NCBI GenBank assembly: GCA_900539665.1 | Contig: UQCV01000002.1 | Location: 10,535-74,534 of the forward strand | DNA from: an uncultured Succinivibrionaceae bacterium | GTDB lineage: Bacteria > Pseudomonadota > Gammaproteobacteria > Enterobacterales > Succinivibrionaceae | Direction of reading: 5' to 3' | Length of the DNA: 64,000 nucleotides | Shown here: positions 7,733 to 13,543 of the stretch, piece after piece | Position numbering within the stretch: position 1 is the stretch's first letter | Layout: each line of letters opens with the position of its first letter | The notes under the pieces: generated by a model | Database searches by the model: none | Told to the model about the DNA's origin: nothing | Seen by the model: the letters and a program-made list of their open reading frames with translations, nothing else | Translations under genes and position numbers: made by a program

Positions 7733-7963
7733 TTACTTGCTATTTTTGACGATTCTACATACGTCTTCTCCGAAGGCTACGCTAAGTCCTGAACCGTTAT
7801 CCCAGCGGACCATAATCGAACCAATGTCATCAACTCCGGTGACGGTTCCGAGGGTTCCCGGAGGCGGAGCCTGCACATCATCCATTCTGATAAGTTCAAC
7901 CCGTGTTCCTTTTGGAAATTCCATGCGAAGACGTTCTACTGTTTTTCTATTCGGAAACTTCAT
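7733..7963 (-). CDS. DUF4314-type small protein (76 aa)
   Basis: The core MDDVQAPPPGTLGTVTGVDD followed by GSIMVRWDNGSGLSVAFGED is the pattern of DUF4314, a small SH3-like beta barrel common in mobile elements and phages of gut bacteria. Its function is unknown. AAGGAGGAAGTTAACG before the ATG at 7963 sets the start, inside the last codons of the upstream 226-aa gene (17-nt overlap), so translation is coupled. The frame is open further upstream but lacks another good ribosome binding site. Confidence 0.75.
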   Translation of the reverse strand: MKFPNRKTVERLRMEFPKGTRVELIRMDDVQAPPPGTLGTVTGVDDIGSIMVRWDNGSGLSVAFGEDVCRIVKNSK

Positions 7964-8627
7964 CGTTAACTTCCTCCTTGGTCTGTACAGTTTTAAAGGC
8001 TGAACTTCCATCAAGGTTGGAAAGTAGAATTTTGCGGCTCTTTTTAAACTCCTCACCGATAAAGCCTAAGCGCAGCAGGAAACATCTGAAGGCATACTTT
8101 TCATTGTCTACCTCCCTCACCCTTGCCGTGACTCGTTTCTGCTCTGTGCTCATTTTGCAGATGGCGGCAATGAACTGGGTGTAGGCCAGGGCACAGTCAG
8201 GAGCTGGATCAATGAACCATGGAAAGGAAATCCTGTCCTCTTGTATTTCAAAGGCAAGGTTATCAATGCCCAGTGCCTTGCGGATCAAATTTCCCTTGGC
8301 ATCAAGGAGCTTCTGCAGGTTTCCGGTGTTTACCTTATCGGCAGGAATTTCAATGGTGAGGACATTCGGTTCTGGAACTTTAAGCTCTTTGTCTTCGGAC
8401 TTGTCGGCGGTTCCATCAAAGCCTGCCTCGGCAAGTTCGTTTAAAAGATCACCCGGATCAACCTTATCGTCATAAACCAGATTGCCGTCCCTCGTTACGG
8501 TGAAATCGCCAATCTGATAGTTCATACTTGGGGTTCCCTGGTATTCAGCCTTAATTCCGGTAATCCTTGAAATAGCCTTGACCAGTTCCTTGCGCTCTGC
8601 GCCTTTGAGGTTAAATTCGATCTTCAT
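7947..8627 (-). CDS. Unknown accessory protein sharing its C-terminus with the amidoligase (226 aa)
   Basis: I cannot assign a function. Residues 1-110 are a mixed domain with an acidic linker (TADKSEDKELKVPEP). Residues ~110-170 carry a segment ending SFPWFIDPAPDCALAYTQFI. The C-terminal ~35 residues (FRCFLLRLGFIGEEFKKSRK, then ILLSNLDGSSAFK) match the C-terminus of the amidoligase almost position by position, although the rest of the two proteins differs. GGAGACATAACG sets the start at 8627. The gene follows repeat copy E and overlaps the DUF4314 gene. Similar proteins are, as I recall, labelled virulence-related in Firmicutes mobile elements, but nothing here supports that label. Confidence 0.7.
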   Translation of the reverse strand: MKIEFNLKGAERKELVKAISRITGIKAEYQGTPSMNYQIGDFTVTRDGNLVYDDKVDPGDLLNELAEAGFDGTADKSEDKELKVPEPNVLTIEIPADKVNTGNLQKLLDAKGNLIRKALGIDNLAFEIQEDRISFPWFIDPAPDCALAYTQFIAAICKMSTEQKRVTARVREVDNEKYAFRCFLLRLGFIGEEFKKSRKILLSNLDGSSAFKTVQTKEEVNDEVSE

Positions 8628-8660
8628 CGTTATGTCTCCATGTTTGTGTTCGTTTTCGTT

Positions 8661-8703
8661 AGGGACATATTTGCTCTGTCAAAACACTATATCAAGTCAA
8701 TTT
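8661..8703 (-). promoter_or_regulatory. Repeated promoter/leader element, copy E
   Basis: The minus strand reads AAATTGACTTGATATAGTGT, then AGAGCAAATATGTCCCT. This is the most upstream copy and heads the 226-aa gene. Its downstream leader shares a purine-rich AACGAACA stretch with copies B and D. Only a short TGTTT/AAACA partial inverted repeat is seen here. Confidence 0.6.
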
Positions 8704-8737
8704 ACGCAATATGAGCAACTATATCTTGTGTTTTTGA

Positions 8738-9985
8738 TTAAGTTTGCTCAGACTCAATTTCACCAGCCACTTCCGAATAGGCGTAGGTCAATCCATCCCT
8801 GATAACCGAAACACCACTAGAGTCCCCTACCTGCTCGATGTATCTCTTCACGATCACGTCGGCGTACTTCGGATCAAGCTCGATAGTGTGGCAGATACGT
8901 CCGGTCTGCTCGCAGGCAATCAGAGTGCTGCCTGAGCCGCCGAATGGATCAAGCACGATACAGTTAGTTAGGCTTGAGTTCATTATCGGATAGGCAATCA
9001 GAGCCACCGGCTTCATGGTCGGATGCTCACCGTTCTTTTTGGATTTTTCAAATTCCCAGATGGTAGTTTCCTTTCTGCCGGAATACCATTGATGCTTGCC
9101 GTTCTTCTTCCATCCAAAAAGGCAAGGTTCATGCTGCCACTGATAAGGAGAGCGACCAAGCACCAGGGATGGCTTCTTCCAAATACAGCAACCGGATAGA
9201 TAAAAGCCTGCATCCGAGAATGCCTTACGGAAATTGAGCCCTTCGGTATCGGCATGGAATACATAAATCGAAGCATCATCAGCCATGGCTTTTTCCATGC
9301 CGGTAAAGGCATCAAACAGAAATTGGTAGAAGGAATCGTTGTCCAGATTATCGTTCTGTATTTTTCCGGCGGAGCCTTCATAGTTCACGTTGTATGGTGG
9401 ATCGGTTACTATCAGGTTGGCCTTCTTTCCTGCCATGATGAGCTCGTAGCTTTCAGCCTTGGTGCTGTCTCCGCAGAGGAGTCGATGCTGGCCTAAGCAC
9501 CATAAGTCGCCCTGCTTCGTGATGGTCGGTTTTTGAAGTTCGGCATCAACATCGAAGTCATCCTCCTTGATTCCGTCCTTAACGTCATCCTTGAAAAGTT
9601 CATCGAGCTCAGCAGGTTCAAAGCCGGTAAGGGATACATCAAAATCAACGCCTTGCAGGTCAGCTATCAAATCTGCCAGCTTATCGTTATCCCATTCACC
9701 GCTGATTTTATTGAGCGCGATGTTCAGAGCCTTTTCATGCTCCACGTCCATGTCGATGATGACGCAATCCACCTCGGTCATTCCTAAATCCTGGAGGACC
9801 TTAAGGCGCTGGTGGCCACCGACAACACAGCCGGTTCTACTGTTCCAGATCACCGGTTCAACATAGCCGAACTGCTCAATGGAGCGTTTCAGCTTTTCGT
9901 ATTCCGGATCACCGGGTTTTAAATCCTTGCGGGGGTTGTAGTCCGCTGGAAGAAGTTCTGTAACTTTTTTCTTTTCGATCAGCAT
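8738..9985 (-). CDS. ParB-domain DNA methyltransferase (415 aa)
   Basis: A ParB/sulfiredoxin-like N-terminal domain (ELLPADYNPR near residue 10, then WNSRTGCVVGGHQRLKVLQD near 47) is fused to a beta-type amino-methyltransferase. Motif IV is TDPPYNVNYEG near 195, and motif I is VLDPFGGSGSTLIACEQTGR near 350. The DPPY motif suggests N6-adenine or N4-cytosine methylation. Such orphan methyltransferases in phages usually protect phage DNA from host restriction; no nuclease partner is adjacent, and the PvuII-like system is 13 kb away. The gene sits 7 bp after the small terminase stop, same strand. The recognition site cannot be read from the sequence. Confidence 0.93.
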   Translation of the reverse strand: MLIEKKKVTELLPADYNPRKDLKPGDPEYEKLKRSIEQFGYVEPVIWNSRTGCVVGGHQRLKVLQDLGMTEVDCVIIDMDVEHEKALNIALNKISGEWDNDKLADLIADLQGVDFDVSLTGFEPAELDELFKDDVKDGIKEDDFDVDAELQKPTITKQGDLWCLGQHRLLCGDSTKAESYELIMAGKKANLIVTDPPYNVNYEGSAGKIQNDNLDNDSFYQFLFDAFTGMEKAMADDASIYVFHADTEGLNFRKAFSDAGFYLSGCCIWKKPSLVLGRSPYQWQHEPCLFGWKKNGKHQWYSGRKETTIWEFEKSKKNGEHPTMKPVALIAYPIMNSSLTNCIVLDPFGGSGSTLIACEQTGRICHTIELDPKYADVIVKRYIEQVGDSSGVSVIRDGLTYAYSEVAGEIESEQT

Positions 9986-9992
9986 TGTGTGT

Positions 9993-10568
9993 TTATCCTT
10001 TTCTGCGGAGCAGCTGCTCCATCATGTCGTTAGGGTTGCCGCCCTCATAGTCAGTGGTGCAGTTTTGCTTAACAACGTCGTAAATTTCATACCAGAGCAG
10101 ATTCGCGCTTTTCTGGTACTGCTGAGACATCGCCACAAACGGTGAGGTAATCACGCCTCCGGTGGTCGGGTGCTTGCCGAGCAGACCGTAGGAGCTGGTG
10201 GCCTCCTCGCACTGAATGTATCTGGCAAATGCCTGAGCATAGGCTTCAATAAGTCTTGGATTCACCAGTCGCTCACAGCCGCGCTCCTTGAGCCACAGCC
10301 ATGTCTCTTTGAAAATCTCATCAGCGCCGAGAGGCTCTCCGTTTTTCTGCCGGGCTGACAGGTATTCACTCGGTTTCGGCATATCGAGACCTTCGAGCAC
10401 AGCGCCTTCCAGCAAATCAACTGAATCAAGCTCTGATGGTGTAAGTGTCGGTAAGTCGTTATCCATGATTCTTACCGACTGACCTTTCTGAATTTTTTCT
10501 ACGGCGGACAGAGGTTTATCTCCGGCACGGACTCGTCTGCCGCCACGGTTGGTACCGTCCTTGGCCAT
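9993..10568 (-). CDS. Phage terminase small subunit, P27 family (191 aa)
   Basis: The N-terminus AKDGTNRGGRRVRAGDKPLS is the hallmark of P27-family small terminases. The middle (FKETWLWLKERGCERLVNP, then YAQAFARYIQCEE) forms the helical DNA-binding and oligomerisation region, and ITSPFVAMSQQYQKSANLLW near residue 145 is the family's conserved C-terminal block. It recognises the packaging site and delivers DNA to the large subunit. AAGGAGAAAAAATA precedes the ATG. It follows the HNH nuclease gene, with a possible cos region in the gap. Confidence 0.92.
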   Translation of the reverse strand: MAKDGTNRGGRRVRAGDKPLSAVEKIQKGQSVRIMDNDLPTLTPSELDSVDLLEGAVLEGLDMPKPSEYLSARQKNGEPLGADEIFKETWLWLKERGCERLVNPRLIEAYAQAFARYIQCEEATSSYGLLGKHPTTGGVITSPFVAMSQQYQKSANLLWYEIYDVVKQNCTTDYEGGNPNDMMEQLLRRKG

Positions 10569-10589
10569 TATTTTTTCTCCTTGTTTGGG

Positions 10590-10705
10590 GGACCAGGGGT
10601 TAATACCCTGTTTGAATCGGCGTTTTTCTGCGTGGAGGGAGGGGCCCGAAGCTTTTCGACGGGGTTTTGGAGATTCTGACCGCCCCTGGGGGCCTTAAAG
10701 CGCGA
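10590..10705 (-). other. Candidate cos/packaging site between HNH and small terminase genes
   Basis: This 142-bp non-coding gap is the only one between the HNH and terminase genes. It holds unusual GC blocks (gggggaccagggg, gagggaggggcccg, gaccgcccctgggggcc) around a short segment with AATCTCCAAAACCCC on the minus strand. In HK97-type phages with an HNH gene next to the small terminase, the cohesive end site often lies here. I see no proof of a cut position. Confidence 0.35.
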
Positions 10706-10711
10706 TAATCA

Positions 10712-11095
10712 TCACTTGTTGGAAGCGTAATCCTTTACTTTTCTGCTCCATCTGTCGCCCATTTCACCGTGAATCCTGGCATGACAGGCTTTACATACAG
10801 CTTTTAGGTTGCTTATGTCGTGGGTTCCGCCCTGAGATAGCGGTTTTATGTGGTGGACAGCCTCGGTCGGTGTATATCTTCCTTCCGCAAGGCAGACCTC
10901 GCAGAAAGGGTGCTCCGAGGCATAAGTCTTTCTGATGAACGTCCATGCCTTTCCGTAGCGTTTTCTTGCCATTGGATCACGCTGATACTTCTCGTAGCGT
11001 CTTGCCTCAGTCTTTGCATGTTCCTCGCAGAACCTGCCGTCAGTGAGTTTCGGGCATCCGGGATAGGAACATGGTCTTTTTGGTTTTCTTGGCAT
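10712..11095 (-). CDS. Phage HNH endonuclease (127 aa)
   Basis: This is a zinc-binding HNH nuclease of the type that assists terminase cleavage in HK97-like phages. It shows an N-terminal Cys/His knuckle (CSYPGCPKLTDGRFCEEH), then FCEVCLAEGRYTPTEAVHH, and NLKAVCKACHARIHG, which together give the ββα-metal fold with the catalytic HH pair. The frame is open to 11125 with a TTG, but the ATG at 11095 (MPRKPKRPCS) lies behind GGAAAAACGA and is preferred. It sits immediately downstream of two intrinsic terminators, so it probably opens a separately controlled late operon. Confidence 0.92.
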   Translation of the reverse strand: MPRKPKRPCSYPGCPKLTDGRFCEEHAKTEARRYEKYQRDPMARKRYGKAWTFIRKTYASEHPFCEVCLAEGRYTPTEAVHHIKPLSQGGTHDISNLKAVCKACHARIHGEMGDRWSRKVKDYASNK

Positions 11096-11106
11096 TTCGT
11101 TTTTCC

Positions 11107-11143
11107 AATAAAAAAGGCCCTGCAACCGGATGGTGGCAGAGCC
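11107..11143 (-). terminator. Intrinsic terminator upstream of HNH gene (distal)
   Basis: On the minus strand, GGCTCTGCCACC pairs with GGTTGCAGGGCC across a 4-nt loop (one mismatch), followed by TTTTTTATT. It is the second of two tandem terminators that close the early transcript. Confidence 0.8.
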
Positions 11144-11150
11144 TGAAATG

Positions 11151-11178
11151 AAAAAACTCTGGGGGATTACCCTCAGAG
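11151..11178 (-). terminator. Intrinsic terminator upstream of HNH gene (proximal)
   Basis: On the minus strand, CTCTGAGGG pairs with CCCCCAGAG (one mismatch) across a 5-nt loop, followed by six T residues. With the terminator at 11107-11143 it forms a tandem pair. Confidence 0.75.
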
Positions 11179-11266
11179 CTTTTGTACCTCAACACCTCAA
11201 GGAAACCTCAAGGTTGTTTGTTTACTAAATCGACATTGTAATGATATAACAGGATTAAACTCTCAT

Positions 11267-11692
11267 TCAATCACATTTACTCTCATTTACTCTCATTTTG
11301 CAAAATATTTTTAAAGCCTCACCGTGAAGGCGGTAAATATGCTGCGGAGAGTAATGCATGTCTTCCGAAATCTTATCCCAAGACTCGCAGAATATGTATC
11401 TCTTGACCAGCAGATCCTCGTAGTCATAATTCCCGATTTTATGAATCGCCCGGGTAATATCGCACTTCACCCCAACAAGATCTGCCATGGCATCACAAAG
11501 TTCCCTCTGCAGTTCAATGATTTTCTGCGTACAGTCCTCAAGCTTGTAACTCGGAGTGGTGCTCTTAGGCATATCGGAATAAGTAACAGTGCAGTTGTTC
11601 ACCAGAGCCTTGTAATGCTCAATCTGATTTTTCAGAGTATTAACATGTCTTTCGAGGTTAATCCCTCTCATCAAAAAGTCTTTTGCGTTCAT
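11267..11692 (-). CDS. DUF1492/RinA-like phage transcriptional regulator (141 aa)
   Basis: The protein has an N-terminal coiled region (residues ~10-75, with IIELQRELCDAMADLVGVK) and a C-terminal sigma-70 region 4-like HTH (YDYEDLLVKRYIFCESWDKI, then MHYSPQHIYRLHGEALKIFC). This layout matches DUF1492 proteins, related to RinA/ArpU late-gene activators of Firmicutes phages. It is the last gene of the early leftward block, before tandem terminators and the packaging genes, which fits a role in switching on late transcription. GGAGGTGTAA sets the start, directly abutting the helicase stop codon. Confidence 0.85.
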   Translation of the reverse strand: MNAKDFLMRGINLERHVNTLKNQIEHYKALVNNCTVTYSDMPKSTTPSYKLEDCTQKIIELQRELCDAMADLVGVKCDITRAIHKIGNYDYEDLLVKRYIFCESWDKISEDMHYSPQHIYRLHGEALKIFCKMRVNESKCD

Positions 11693-13030
11693 TTACACCT
11701 CCGCTTTAACCGCATCAATCAGTGCGTTCTGGGTTAATTCTTTTTTGTTCAAAGCCGTCAGAATCCTCTCGTCAATCGTTCCCTTCGTGATAATGTGCTG
11801 GATCACCACGGTGCCGGAGGTCTGCCCCTGTCTCCAGAGTCTTGCGTTGGTCTGCTGATACAGTTCCAGCGACCAGGTAAGACCGAACCACACCAGAGTG
11901 CTGCCGCCTGACTGAAGGTTTAAGCCATGTCCCGCTGATGCAGGATGAATCATGGCTACAGGAATCTTCCCGGCATTCCAGTCGATGATGTCCTGACTCG
12001 ACTTAATCTCCCTCACCTTGAAACGCTTTCTGATCCTCTCAAGGTCATGCTTGAACCAGTAAGCCACAAGGATAGGATTGCCGTTGGCCGATTCGATAAT
12101 GTCCTCCAGGGCATCAAGCTTTCTTTGGTGAAACTCCACGATATTCCTGTCATCATCGTAAATCGCACCGTTGGACAGCTGACTTAACTTGTTGGTAAGG
12201 GATGCCGCATTGGAAACCGTAATCTCACCTGCAGAAAGAGTCAGCACCAGTTCTGATTTCAGCTTTTCGTACTGCTTTCGCTCATCGTCAGACAGCACCA
12301 CCTCGCATTGGGAGGAAATCAGTTCCGGCATGTTCAGATGGTCGGTACACTTCATGGAAATGGTGATGTCTGAAATTCTGCGGTAGATTTCTTCCTCAGC
12401 ATCAGGTCTCGGCTTATAGGAAAACACCATCTGGCTGTTGCGCTTATCCGGCATAAAGAAAGCCTCTCTGTATCTCGTGATGAACTTTCCCAGGCGCTCA
12501 CCCATGTCCAGCAGCCGGAACTCCGACCACAGATCCATCAGACCGTTTGAGGAGGGGGTACCGGTAAGACCTACAATGCGGTTTACCTTTGGTCTTACCT
12601 TCATCAGCGCCTTAAAACGCTTTACCGTGTGGTTCTTGAAGGAGGACAGTTCATCAATCACCACCATATCGAAATCGAAGTATCCGCTTTCCACCAGCCA
12701 GTCCACATTCTCACGGTTGATGATGGTGATGTCGGCATTCCTTTCCAGTGCCGCCCTGCGTTCTGCCGGAGTCCCTATCGCCACCGCATAAGTGAGATGC
12801 TTTAAATGTTCCCACTTGGCAACTTCCATCGGCCAACTGTCTCTGGCAACCCGCAGAGGTCCGATAACCAGAATCTTATGCACCTCGAAAGAATCAAACA
12901 GCAGATCAGCCATGGCCGTCAGTGAAATAACCGTTTTCCCGAGCCCCATATCGAGCAGTATGGCTGCCACAGGATGGGACTTTATGTACTCCACGGCATA
13001 TTTCTGATAATTATGCGGTTTAAAGTTCAT
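11693..13030 (-). CDS. SNF2-type DEAD/DEAH helicase of phage replication module (445 aa)
   Basis: This is a superfamily 2 translocase: motif I AILLDMGLGKTVISLTAMAD near residue 25, motif II VVIDELSSFKNH near 125, motif III VGLTGTPSSNG near 155, and C-terminal motifs near 355-405 (SAGHGLNLQSGG, QTNARLWRQGQ). In phages of this architecture it accompanies VapE and VRR-NUC and is thought to act in replication or recombination. The ATG at 13030 (MNFKPHNYQK) lies inside the end of the VRR-NUC gene (11-nt overlap) behind GGAGAGATGCTTG; a TTG just before it is less likely. Confidence 0.93.
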   Translation of the reverse strand: MNFKPHNYQKYAVEYIKSHPVAAILLDMGLGKTVISLTAMADLLFDSFEVHKILVIGPLRVARDSWPMEVAKWEHLKHLTYAVAIGTPAERRAALERNADITIINRENVDWLVESGYFDFDMVVIDELSSFKNHTVKRFKALMKVRPKVNRIVGLTGTPSSNGLMDLWSEFRLLDMGERLGKFITRYREAFFMPDKRNSQMVFSYKPRPDAEEEIYRRISDITISMKCTDHLNMPELISSQCEVVLSDDERKQYEKLKSELVLTLSAGEITVSNAASLTNKLSQLSNGAIYDDDRNIVEFHQRKLDALEDIIESANGNPILVAYWFKHDLERIRKRFKVREIKSSQDIIDWNAGKIPVAMIHPASAGHGLNLQSGGSTLVWFGLTWSLELYQQTNARLWRQGQTSGTVVIQHIITKGTIDERILTALNKKELTQNALIDAVKAEV

Positions 13031-13298
13031 CAAGCATCTCTCCTATCTGTTCAATCCCGTCAATCACATACACTCTGAAACCTAACTCCTTCAGCATTCG
13101 GTGCCTTGCCATCTGCAGTGCTCTCGGATGCATCCCGGGAGCTTTTAGTTCGGCAAAGGCGCATACACCTTGAGGCAGCAGGAGCAGTCTGTCAGGCATT
13201 CCGGCAAACCCCGGTGATACGAACTTCGGCGCAATGCCTCCTCTGTCTTTCACGGCAGTTACCAGTTTCTGCTCAATCTGCTTTTCTGAATAACTCAT
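13020..13298 (-). CDS. VRR-NUC domain nuclease (92 aa)
   Basis: This is a stand-alone VRR-NUC domain, a PD-(D/E)XK fold. It shows SEKQIEQKLVTAVKDRGG, then SPGFAGMPDRLLLLP with the catalytic Asp, and CAFAELKAPG with the E-x-K pair. Relatives cut branched or structured DNA (the FAN1 nuclease domain is one). GGGAG-TTTGTTG-ATG sets the start at MSYSEKQIEQ; the frame is open upstream with a TTG. It overlaps the SNF2 helicase gene, so the two products are probably made together. The size is typical for phage versions. Confidence 0.93.
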   Translation of the reverse strand: MSYSEKQIEQKLVTAVKDRGGIAPKFVSPGFAGMPDRLLLLPQGVCAFAELKAPGMHPRALQMARHRMLKELGFRVYVIDGIEQIGEMLDEL

Positions 13299-13358
13299 CA
13301 ACAAACTCCCGTGCAATAAATTGCTCTTTTCATTTTTAATCCTTTCAGTGGACAGAAT

Positions 13359-13543
13359 GGACGGACAGCACCCGTTTTTCCTATTAATGCGTATATACGT
13401 ATATTTAGGTGTGTAATACCTTCTAAAAGCACTTTTATCTCTATATAGAAGATCTTGTCCGTCCGTCCCTTAATAACTATTTTTTAACCATAAAACCTTT
13501 GGACACTTCCTGATGATCGGGACAAGCTACTTCTGACTTGTCC
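13359..13543. repeat. Cluster of GGAC-type inverted repeats after vapE
   Basis: The gap between VapE and VRR-NUC contains ggacggacag (13359-13368), cttgtccgtccgtccc (13454-13469), and a hairpin ggacaag (13520-13526)/cttgtcc (13537-13543) spanning the VapE stop codon. A palindromic gtatatacgtatat stretch lies between. The first two can pair across about 85 nt. This looks like an origin- or operator-type binding array; no T-run makes it a terminator. Confidence 0.5.
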
